From: Pseudevernia furfuracea
Taxonomy: Eukaryota; Ascomycota; Lecanoromycetes; Lecanorales; Parmeliaceae
Assembly (NCBI GenBank): GCA_022315425.1
Contig: JAIUPT010000041.1
Span: 1,922,001-1,986,000 of the forward strand
Length of the DNA stretch: 64,000 nucleotides
Direction of reading: 5' to 3'
The position numbers were made by a program, and so were the translations under genes. Each line of letters opens with the position of its first letter. Within the stretch, counting starts at the first letter, position 1. The notes beneath the pieces are model-generated. The model made no database searches. It had not been told where the DNA came from and saw nothing but the letters and a program-made list of their open reading frames with translations. This document shows, piece after piece, positions 43,077 through 52,379 of this stretch.

Positions 43077-43961
43077 TGGCTGCCAAGACTGTTACTATGT
43101 GCCCTGCTGCTGCAAGTCACGAGACGGCAACGACCAAGGGCGATCGCTTCCGCGTCCGATCCAAAGGAGCTCAAAGAGGCTCAAATTAAAAGCGCTCTAC
43201 ATTATTCTTAACACAATTCTTGACCGAGGAACAAAAAAGATTAACACTTCTACCCATGGTAATGATACTGCGGAGATGGCTTTCTGTGCCCGAGTCAGGG
43301 TTTTGTCTCCCCATCCTCTCGACGAGTCATATAAGTGAACTCATGTCCCTAAAGTGGACTGCCGTCCTGATGGACCATGGATGATGACTACTGTAGTCTC
43401 GTGCAGTGTCTGAAAATCCATACCTGAACTTCTGCAGCAACGGTCAGGTTTGTGCAGCGCTCACCGCTCTTCTTGACTAAGCCTGAATCCTTCCCCGGTC
43501 CAAGATACTCTTTGGACGTAAAGGACGCACGAGCCTGCATCACCAAAGTCAGATGATATATCTGCGTCAGCTTGTTCTTGTGCATACTTTCAGCTCTTTC
43601 TCCCACTCTTTCTCCCACTCTCTTTGAAGGAAAAAAGGCGCCGGCAACGTATAACAATCTCATCACCCTACGTCTACTCGTCCTATCAAACAAAAGGTAC
43701 ACGCACCCGAAGCCAGCCAGCCAGCCAGCGGCAAAGATTCGTCATGTCATGCAATTCCTCCCTCGCTCCGAAAATAGTGAGTACAAAAGACTTGACCTTG
43801 GGCATGCTCCAGGCCACTCAAAGCGCGGCCCATCTCTCGTTGTGCACAGAACGGAACATGACCACCTCTCCGGACAGAAGACCAAAGCTTCGGTGTCTTT
43901 AATACCTCACCCCACCGCACCCTATACGTCAAATCAGCGACCCCGGGTGCCACACATACAC

Positions 43962-44155
43962 AGAAACCAAGTCGTTTAACCCATGGAGCCGAAGCCCACT
44001 TCGGCGTATGCACATTGTCGATCCTGTGACCATCTCTCATATCCTACATATTGAGCGGCCGGGTGGCATCCGAACATAGATAGAAATCAAATCTCTCAAC
44101 CCATAAAGCCGGATGTGCACATCATTGTCGACCTTACCTCGTGACCCTCTCCCCG
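43962..44155. repeat. Diverged tandem duplication, about 118-bp spacing
   Basis: GAAACCAAGTCGTTTAACCC...GCACATTGTCGATC...GTGACCATCTC (from about 43962) is echoed by GAAATCAAATCTCTCAACCC...GCACATCATTGTCGACC...GTGACCCTCTC (from about 44085), with small gaps. Confidence 0.65.
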
Positions 44156-44470
44156 GGGAGGTGGTTGGCAAAATAAACCGCACGGTGTGGGCCAGCGGTA
44201 AAAATCGCCAATTGTATTGTCTAAACCAACCTTTGCACACAACTCGACAAACGAAAGCCTCAATCATAACACACTTTTTCAAGTCAACAAATCACTCTCT
44301 CTACTCGACTAGCTTCTTATCTATCTCGCCTCGACCAGAAGAAGTTGAAGCGCAAACAGGGTTTCCGCCACTGCGCCGTTCATCTTCGCAACCCCCGAGC
44401 CTTTCCCCTTCGCAACCCCCTCCCCCCCCCCCGCCTTCTCCCCTTTCTCCGACACATCATCTCAAGGTAT

Positions 44471-44503
44471 CCCCATCCCCATCCCCATCCCCATCCCCAA
44501 CCC
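44471..44503. repeat. (CCCCAT)n tract, G-quadruplex motif on minus strand
   Basis: Five runs of four C and one of three C separated by two bases; the minus strand reads GGGGAT repeats, matching the classic four-run G-quadruplex pattern. Confidence 0.85.
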
Positions 44504-44678
44504 TGGAAATCCGGCATCGGTAGGAAAAATGTTTTGAAACATGAGTGAGAGGGGCATTTGCACTTGGTCCGTTGGGGAATCAGAAGGTAAACCAACAAGT
44601 AACAAGGTTATAAGGCGGAGGAACTATTTCAATTCCTGGCAGCGTAAGTGGTAGGAGCTGCGCTTTTCGTTTGTTTTT

Positions 44679-44864
44679 GGGGGGGGCGGGGGGGGGAGGG
44701 GGAGGGAAAAGGAGGAGGGAAAAGGAAAAGGAGAAGGAGAAGGAGAGGGAGAGGGAAAAGGAGGAGGAGAGGGAAAAGGAGGAGGGAGAGGGAAAAGGAG
44801 GAGGGAAAAGGAGGAGGGAGAAGGAGAGGGAGAAGGAGAGGGAGGAGGGAAAAGGAGGAGGATA
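44679..44864. repeat. Polypurine minisatellite (GGAGGGAAAA type)
   Basis: About 185 nearly uninterrupted purines on the plus strand, made of GGGAAAAGGAGGA and GGAGAAGGAGAG variants, starting with a G/C homopolymer patch. Confidence 0.9.
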
Positions 44865-45290
44865 GTATACATTGTTTCAATGTGTGTGCTGATACCACAC
44901 GCAACAGAATCAGAATCTCCGCTCGTTCTGTTGTTGGAAAACGCCGTCCCGTGGGGGGGGGAGGGGGGGGGGGAAACGATGTTATCTATTGGGATGGCAT
45001 CTCATGTATCTTGGTGGGAAAATGGGCGGGACTCGGGCAGGGATGGATTGTTTACGAATAAGATCATTAGGCCTGGAAAAAGCGTTTGATTATAACGTAT
45101 TGAGTGATAAGCTAAATCCATACTCCTGAACAAGCAATGTAGTACTTTATCCCTTTAGCAGTTCAAAGGTATGAGCCCCTTCTTGCAGCATGCATGGTGA
45201 TACACTGTAATAGAAAGTGCACGATCTATGCCCAAACTCCAATCAAACCTCCGCCAGTACACGTGGATGTTCCCTAATCATACATCATAT

Positions 45291-47339
45291 TCACCACATG
45301 AATCTCTGCACCTTGCCCGGTTCCTGCGGCCATTCAAACCCCCAGTACAGAAAGATGTACCCAGTGGCCAGATTTATGGTGAGAAACCACGCTGTCTCGA
45401 GCCAAAGACGGTGATCGTGCCGCTTGTAGAGTACTGTTTTGAGTACCTCAAATAACCTCTTTCCCATAGCATCTGGCATTTCCGAGGGTGCAGATTCTCT
45501 TTTTGGCCGCGGACTCGCCATGTGAAGTCGCCATACCAGCCACGGCACAATCAGATACCTCGGTTCGACGAGTGTCGTTGTAATGATGGAGAGTGCAGTT
45601 GCGAGAAACCAGATAAGGATGAAGCTGGCTCGATGACCCGAAACTTGCCTCCTTTGCCTCGTTGGGGGCGGTGGAGGGATGGCATTCTGCTGCAGCATTT
45701 CTGTCATTTCTGGGCTAAATGCCGGTCGCGGTGAAAGTGGTAGACTGCTCTCCTGAGACTTTGACCTCTTCATGGGGCTAGGATCCAGCGGCGGTGAAGT
45801 TGGAAAGGGTTCCTCCCGTGGCAATTTTCTTTTCCTGGGGCTGGGTTCTCGTTGAGGCGCACGTCTCGCGTTTGACAGCCCACCAACAGCGGCGAGCGCT
45901 GCCCAAGCGCAATTGAAATAAATCGGGACAGCAAGATACTTTATCAGTGGGTGGCGGAGAAGAATGCGGAAGACATAGAACATGTAATGGCGATTATCGG
46001 CAAGCGTAAAAGGATGGACGATGGTGTTGTAGCGAACTACCAGCAACATGACTGCCATTGTGGTACCGACTACTGCCTTTCGCGGGTAACGGGCAGGATA
46101 CGAGAGGGGCCGTAGAGTTGTGGGGAGGTAGTGACGATAGAGAAGAGGCCAGGAAAAGAAGGCAAAGTACGGCCAGATGTAGATCATCTGCATAAGATGG
46201 ATGGATGCAACATGGTTCTCCTTGTCTCCTGAAAGGTGTGAGGACCCGAAAAGAAGAGGTAGAATATTTTACGTACCTAGCACGACACCGCCATTCCAAA
46301 CCACAAATTCGGCAAAAGCGCCGAGTATGACGAAGTAAGGACTCAGTGAGCTCACAACAGTGGGGAAGTCAGCCAGCCCAGCAATAGCGTAGGAGATACC
46401 CGTCTTGAGGTAGTCTACAGAAAAGCGTCAGCAGGAAATTTGCACCAACGGCGTGCCATTATGACCTTCGAAGCACGCCTGGCGGATGAATGGATCATAC
46501 GCTGAAGCATGTTGCCAGCTTCCCTCAATGACGTCGTAGAAAGTCGGCTGGCTTGGAAACTCGATCTCAGGTCGACCTCTGGGAACCGCCCTGCATAATT
46601 CGAGACCTCCGAGGAAGATAGAAACCCAAAAGATATTGGTCTGCCGAAACAGTAAAGACATGATGCCAGCAAAGACGACCTTGTCGTGCTGTCTTGCAAG
46701 GTAGCATCGATACGCATAAAGCACAGAGATTGCTGATAAGACGTCTGTGTAATAGAGTCCATAGAAGAAGAAAAGGGGTGGAAACAGATAGATGTTGATG
46801 GTACTATGAATCAACTCCCAGCCCGACCAATTAGGACAGCGCTTGCATGGTGTGTTCGACTCATGGTTCCTGTTACACTTCCTATCATGTACTTTGATAT
46901 TGAGAAGCAAAAGCGAGCGTACCAGCCATGCGAGCAACACACCACCAACAAAGTTGGTAACACGCAAGGCCGAAGCATCAACCAAAATTTCAGTCAAGGT
47001 CAGTTGCGGTTTCAGGAAAGCCCATGAGGCAAGATATCTTCTCAACAAAATTAGACCTCGGCAGTGCCATATGAGCACTTGATAGAACCCACAGGCCAGG
47101 AGGAGTCGTAAGCTTGGGGTCCCAGATGTCCCATCGACCGCGGAGATAGGCCTGCGCTTGCCCAATATGAAAGACCTCATCCTGGTTGCATGAGCATTGG
47201 TCGAGGGTTTGGGAGCTAAGCTTACAAGGTATGGCTCAGGCACATTGTCTTTGATCAGGCTAGACCAAAACGCAGCTGTAAGAGATACAAAGGTAATGGC
47301 AAAGCTCCAGAAGTGCAACATTCCAATAGAAACGGCCAT
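45291..47339 (-). CDS. ALG10: Dolichyl-P-Glc alpha-1,2-glucosyltransferase Alg10
   Basis: Alg10 (Die2) adds the last glucose to the lipid-linked N-glycan precursor in the ER lumen. Exon 1 (47339-47226) ends NVPEPYL; exon 2 (47181-47093) reads DEVFHIGQAQAYLRGRWDIW and DPKLTTPPGL, the family's lumenal motif; exon 3 starts at 47040 (52-nt intron). Further exons give YLFPPLFFFYGLYYTDVLSA, RQTNIFWVSIFLGG, VVLGDKENHVASIHLMQMIY (lost if the 46200s intron is misplaced), and the last exon has FTLADNRHYMFYVFRILLRH and LVEPRYLIVPWLVWRLH. These are unmistakable Alg10 segments. Between two C-terminal spans an extra disordered stretch of about 80 residues (KRKLPREEPFPTSPP, PPPPPTRQRR) is present. At least five introns; those near 46900 and 46430 are approximate. 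Divergent from PSF2. Confidence 0.93.
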
Positions 47340-47582
47340 GGCTCGGGAGAAGTAGGCCTAGCTGGCATATTTCGAAGAAGGAGAAAGAAGGAGAAAGGAG
47401 GTTGTAATAAGTAGTCTTAGTAAAAGCTGCAGACGAGTGTAGTTTCCACATTCGGAAAACTTCACGTGTAGAGTAGCGCAATTGTTTCCGATCATGATTT
47501 ACAGTACATGTACTACATACCTAGTAGTCACTCACCATGATAAGTTTCAATCTCCTGCGTAACTTCCTGGTTGTTTTACACA

Positions 47583-48394
47583 ATGGCCTTACCACTGCCG
47601 CCAGGCTTGACACCTCCTGAGACCGCATTTCTGTGCGAAATGGAGATGGTAACGGTTATTCCCCGCCAACGGCTCGAGGGGCTCGAATTACTTGGGGTGA
47701 GTTGAGATTAAACTGCCATCTCTTCAATAGATTGTAAGATATATACTGCCACATATTATTGTCATGGGGCTCTTTAGACAATTGCTAACCGCCTCCCTCC
47801 ATACAGGGACCAATCCCACCCCTCAACCCTCCCTACCGCACCCCTCTTCCCCTCTGGCTCGCCCTTCTCCTTAAACGCCAGCGCCGCGCCAACATCTTGC
47901 CTCCACCATGGCTTTCTCCCCCATCACTCCACTCGATTCTCGACTTCGAAAAGTCAACACCCTCCTTCTCCCCACCACTGCCTTTACCACCTCATGCAAC
48001 TACCTCCCCACCCTTCCTGCCCAGCAACACAGCCAACGCCCCACCAGACGCACTACCCTACCACTGGCTCGAGCTAGGCGAGATGCTACTTGAAGCCGCA
48101 AGTGATGATATCCCCGAACCTGACAATGTGCGCAGATTGATGCGGGATCTGCGGGAGGTTCGAATGGCGAAGATGAGGGCTGGAGTGGGGGTGTTGGAGG
48201 GAGGGAGGGAGGTCAATATGAATGGAGTAGGCGGGATGGAGGTGGCGGAGGGAAGGGCATTCATTGGGGGTGTGGTGGATGGGTTGAGGAAGATTGGCGC
48301 GAGTAAGGAGATGAGCAGGCGGGAGAGGGAGGCCGAGGAGAGGGAGAATGGGATTGGTGGAGTTGACGAGGATGAGGATGATATGGATATATGA
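47583..48394 (+). CDS. PSF2: GINS complex subunit Psf2
   Basis: Psf2 is part of GINS, which joins Cdc45 and Mcm2-7 in the replicative helicase. Two exons (47583-47696, 47807-48394; intron 110 nt, GCTAAC branch) give 233 residues. The N-terminus has ETAFLCEMEMVTVIPRQRLE and, after the splice, GPIPPLNPPYRTPLPLWLAL then LLKRQRRANILPPPWL, the core family signature. The alpha-helical part has LPYHWLELGEMLLEAASDDI and DNVRRLMRDLREVRMAKMRA. The tail is acidic. Two proline-rich insertions between these (SFSPPLPLPPHATTSPP) are filamentous-fungal in style. 243 bp separate its start from that of ALG10. Confidence 0.94.
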
Positions 48395-49035
48395 CGCTCT
48401 GATGCATTGCACCATGGAACGGACACACGGTCTTTATATGAGAATATCTACAATCGCGTCTTCTCCGCCGTTGGCCGAAACCAGTTCATGTATGAGCGGC
48501 TGATGAATTGCGGCTTATGGTTCTCGGTAAATCAGGAAAGCAACAAATTGCGGTCCGGAAACGTTGGAGATAGGCAAGAGATGTACGATTTGAGAAAGCT
48601 TCATAAACGCCAACTGAGCTCGTCGGCGAGGATCCGACGACACGGCTGGGGAAAAAGAAGGGCAAACTTAGGGGATGCACCCCGAGTGATCAAGCGGTGA
48701 ACGCCCGGAATAATTGAACATATGGGACTGTATCTTGCGTGAGACACTTAGAGCGAGACCTCAACGCCAGAATTGCAGTAATTGGAAAAGATGCCTGGGA
48801 TACAAACTCCCTTTGTTGAAAAGATTAATGAGTTGACGACCGACTTGGCGACGCTTAGTCAGCGGCCAATCAAATACCAAAGATCAAAAGTAAACAAAGC
48901 TCCAAACACACATTCGAGCATCCATTCTACTTCCACCTCATACAAACAGCTTTAATCTACTCGGAGCTAGCTTCCCACAAAGCTGTATCTGTTTGTTTAC
49001 GAGCAATAAGACTTCGACGTTTCGGGACTGCAGCG
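48395..49035. other. Intergenic, no gene seen
   Basis: PSF2 3' end and myosin light chain promoter. A 97-codon frame at 48407 has no family character. Confidence 0.4.
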
Positions 49036-49733
49036 ATGGTAAGCATTGACTGCCCATTGATCCCTGCGACACCATGCTTTCATTTCACTATCGTCTACTG
49101 ACAACATCTACAGGCTTCCACAAACTACAAAGAAGCATTCGCCCTCTTCGACAAGCGCGGCAATGGCCGTGTCGCCCTTGAATCGCTAGGTGATCTACTT
49201 CGAGCGTGCGGACAGAACCCTACGTTGGCGGAAATACATGACTTGGAGAAGGGTGTTGGTGGTGACTGTAAGCTGCAGCAAAAAAAACACAATCTTCAAA
49301 GCCAGAGGAGGGATATATGGCTGATGTGTTATATCTGCGCAATCATAGTCGACTTTGACTCCTTCCAAAAAGTCCTGAACCGACCTGGTGGATTTCGAGA
49401 CCCGGGCGAGCCTGAAGAGTATTGCCGGGGCTTTCAGGTGTTCGACAAGGACATGACGGGTTTCATTGGTGTGGGCCAGCTTAGATACAGTTCGTCTCCT
49501 TCGACCGTTGGGCGCGTGACTGCGTAACTAGCGGGGTGCTGACGGAGGCTCGCAGTCTTGACGAACCTTGGAGAGAAGATGAGTGACGACGAGGTGGATG
49601 AGCTATTGAAGGCAGTGGACACGAGCAGTGGGGAGATTAATTACACTGGTAATTCTGATCTGCGCAATCTTCTGAGAGCTTCGAGCTGACGTGAGGCCTC
49701 CTAGACCTCGTGCGGACCATCCTCGCCAATTGA
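49036..49733 (+). CDS. Essential myosin light chain (Cdc4/Mlc1-like EF-hand protein)
   Basis: Binds IQ motifs of myosin II/V in the cytokinetic ring and polarised growth. Five exons: the ATG alone (49036-49038), 49114-49267, 49349-49489, 49556-49648 and 49705-49733, total 420 nt, 139 residues. Residues read ASTNYKEAFALFDKRGNGRV at the first EF-hand, then DFDSFQKVLNRPGGFRDPGE, VFDKDMTGFIGVGQLRYILT at the third, and EVDELLKAVDTSSGEINYTD at the fourth, ending LVRTILAN. Loops deviate from the calcium-binding consensus (for example DKRGNGRVALES), as is usual for essential light chains. Because the initiator codon is its own exon, it cannot be found from the open frame alone; the model is supported by exact phase agreement. 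Confidence 0.92.
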
Positions 49734-50027
49734 TACGGCTCTCTCGACCGCTCCCCTCGCGTTTCCTATCATCGAACATCCACATACTCTAGGCGTTATT
49801 CCTTTCGGTGCATGGATCGAGGCCTGGGATGGCCGGGGATGGACACGTTTGTACTTTGTTTCCGAGCGCTCGAGATAGGATCGACAACATAGGACCCCAA
49901 TCATACCGTATGCTTCTCGTGCGCTTAGTCTTAGTCCGTCTCCATGAAGCGTATCCTCCGCAAAATCCACCAAACCCCGGTGTCCCAATAGCTTCAACTT
50001 CTCGGACCCCCCCCTTGACCCATCCAC

Positions 50028-50528
50028 TCACACCCCATCCCCCCTCCCCATCTCCCCCGTCTCCACCAACCCCCCCTCCATCAAATACATCACCCTCCCC
50101 CCCTTCCTCTCGCCGCCATCCTCCCCCAAAACCTCATACCCAACCCCGACCCCACACCTCCCGCACCTGTAAACCCTCCTCTTCTCGAACCCATCCTCCC
50201 TCCTCACCACCAGCACTTTCCGCGCCGGCCGCAGATTCGGCGTCAGCAGACTCGGCAGCGCCGCCCCACCGTCCACCATTCCTCCTTCTCCTCCTCCCTC
50301 CGCACCCCCGTCGATGTGGAGGGAGGAGCCTAATATGTCCGCATTGCGGGTATTATCGGTCTGGGGCCGTGATGAGAGCGGGGGCAGAGGCAGGGTGCGC
50401 GCGCGGTCGAGGGAGGGAGGGGCGCGGCGGGGGAGGGTGGGGACGGGGTAGGGGGTCGCGAGGAGGAGGGTGGAGCAGAGGCAGTGGTAGGTGTGGATTT
50501 GAGGTGGACTATTATTATTATTGGACAT
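50028..50528 (-). CDS. STEEP1-family (UPF0428) protein
   Basis: Single exon, 166 residues from MSNNNNSPPQIHTYHCLCST. The family (human STEEP1/CXorf56) has an N-terminal YxCLC motif, a basic RPRD-like segment and a distal CxxC pair. Here YHCLC, LPRRAPPSLDRARTLPLPPL, then VRREDGFEKRRVYRCGRCGV match in order, so four cysteines may bind zinc. Human STEEP1 promotes exit of STING from the ER; fungi lack STING, so the fungal role must be another one and is unknown. A glycine-rich insertion (DGGAEGGGEGGMVDGG) sits between the halves. An upstream in-frame ATG at 50666 would add 46 residues including a poly-threonine run encoded by the trinucleotide repeat; I prefer 50528. Tail to tail with the myosin light chain gene. 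Confidence 0.85.
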   Translation of the reverse strand: MSNNNNSPPQIHTYHCLCSTLLLATPYPVPTLPRRAPPSLDRARTLPLPPLSSRPQTDNTRNADILGSSLHIDGGAEGGGEGGMVDGGAALPSLLTPNLRPARKVLVVRREDGFEKRRVYRCGRCGVGVGYEVLGEDGGERKGGRVMYLMEGGLVETGEMGRGDGV

Positions 50529-50532
50529 TATT

Positions 50533-50533
<1 letters not shown>

Positions 50534-50563
<30 letters not shown>
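50534..50563. repeat. (TTG)n trinucleotide repeat
   Basis: About ten GTT/TTG units immediately upstream of the STEEP1-family start codon, so probably in its 5' leader. Confidence 0.9.
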
Positions 50564-50666
50564 CTGTGGACGCTTTTGGGGTGGAATGGACTGTTGCTGA
50601 TAAAACGGTCATGAGAGAAGGGACGGGTTCTGCTAAGCCGTTACGACTGAACCAAACGGTGTTCAC

Positions 50667-52379
50667 TGAGGATAAGTCACTATATAGATAGACTTATACA
50701 TTAGTTGTAGACTTGCTAGCGTACGACCGCTCGGCCATCTAGTTAATGTGCAGGTGTTGGCCGGGGACTACGATGGTGAACTTGAGCTTTTTTGTGTGGA
50801 GTCATCTAGGGATTTTTACTGTTTCCACCGCGCGCGCGCCGCTGGATGTTCGGCTTTGCAGCTGCTATGTGCAGACTGTGGACCACAATGAGCAGAAAGA
50901 GATCAAAAGAGAGATGTGCTCGACGAATTGTTCGATGCTGGGTGCCGGGTGCCGGGTGCCGGGGTTCCGAGACCGCATCCGAAGGTCATCGAGATTTTGC
51001 AAGATTCGATTCCGTGTGCATGGCATGATATCATTTCCGCTGCGAAACCCCCATTACCTATTGACATTTCCATCCTGCAAGTCAACACGCACCTGCTCGT
51101 TATCACGTTCGTCGCCAAAAGAGGACTCCACGATACACCAAAAGTCCTCTTCCACTACCCTTTCGCGAACAAGGCCACTCTGATGATGGCCTTAGTAAGG
51201 TAATCAGCCAATATCTTTAGTGTTACGACAGGAAAAATTGGCAGCAGGATGACTGTGTTCTAGGTGTCGAATAGAGAGTTTGATTTGACGATACCTAGCG
51301 AAACGCAGTGTCATTTGGAGCCTTTCTCCGAGGTCTCTACGTACGACTCTTGCTAGAGCATGGGCCAAAAGCCTATCTCTCAAAGCGAAGTCAGCTCCAA
51401 CAATCATAATATCGGCAGCATGGCGTGCATGCCTACATCCAACCTCGGAAAATGCAGCTATTCGGCTTCTCTAGAGTAGCTCGAGATGCAGGATCTGGCG
51501 ATTGGCGAAAGATACTTCGATCGATTCCTGGGTCAGGGCCCTTGGCGGCACCAGGCGGAACGTTGCCCGATGCTCAGGGAAAAGAGTCTTGTCGGTGCAT
51601 CGATTCACCAAATGTTAATGGCGTAGCATAAGGTCATAGATGTCTCGTGTGTTGTATATCGTAAAAAAGTGCGGATCATCGATTGTCTGGTGCGATAAGG
51701 TAAAATTCATATTTGATAAGCAAGGGGCAGGTGCATCTTGTCGATGTTGGCAGGACCGAGAAGGTTGAATTGGAATTGGATGAAAAAGCGGCCGGAGCTC
51801 GTGGGCTACTGTATCTCATTGGCTTTGCAAGCACCCCCGCAAGGGGTAGTCTAGCGCCTGACACCTGCGATTCGTCAACTACTCTATCATAATGGGCAGG
51901 AAATCTGATCGATAGGCATTAGGCATACCTGGCATAGGGGACGATCTGAATAGATTTGTAGAGAGACCAGAAAGTTAGAAAGCAGCATCATCATTTATGA
52001 CGAAGATGATGTGATGATGCCAAGTAGAAGTGGGGCTGATCAGGAAATCCGCTGTGGGGGAACTCCTTTTTTGGCTTCCCACACTTAACTTACTAAAAAT
52101 GTTTTTCGCACGAGCTCCTCGTCCGCAATCATCAATGTCAAATCTGTAGGGGACCTCAATTTACAGACCAAGGATCAAATGGTCAATGGTCGGCCGTCGT
52201 ATAACCATCGATCATGATACAATCTTGCGTGTCTCAAATTTTGTGCTCTTCACCGGAAACGCACCGCTTCCTCTTCGGCGTTGACCATCCAACACAAATC
52301 CCACTCTCCGCCACACAGATAATCGATACAACAAGTATCCGGCTTGAACGTCTTGAACGTCTGGATCACTGCACACAAC
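50667..52379. other. Intergenic, no gene supported
   Basis: About 1.7 kb upstream of both flanking genes. Contains GCGCGCGC (near 50832), three GGGTGCC units (50939-50961) and a tRNA-like fragment near 50715-50735. No gene recognised. Confidence 0.45.

Larger units (their letters stand above)
39924..45290. other. Gene-poor block of about 5.4 kb
   Basis: No gene recognised. Contains the flbA upstream region (TC/AG-rich with a 21-G run), AT-rich islands, a 9-bp tandem repeat, a diverged duplication near 44 kb and purine/pyrimidine tracts. Open frames here lie in low-complexity sequence and show no family character. Confidence 0.5.

Noticed and set aside
43572..44523. Open frames of 135-136 codons rich in Pro, Ser and His
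   Set aside because: They run through simple repeats (including the CCCCAT tract) and have no recognisable protein pattern.
49808..50614. 268-codon proline-rich open frame on the plus strand
   Set aside because: It is the antisense shadow of the STEEP1-family gene, whose minus-strand reading has conserved motifs.
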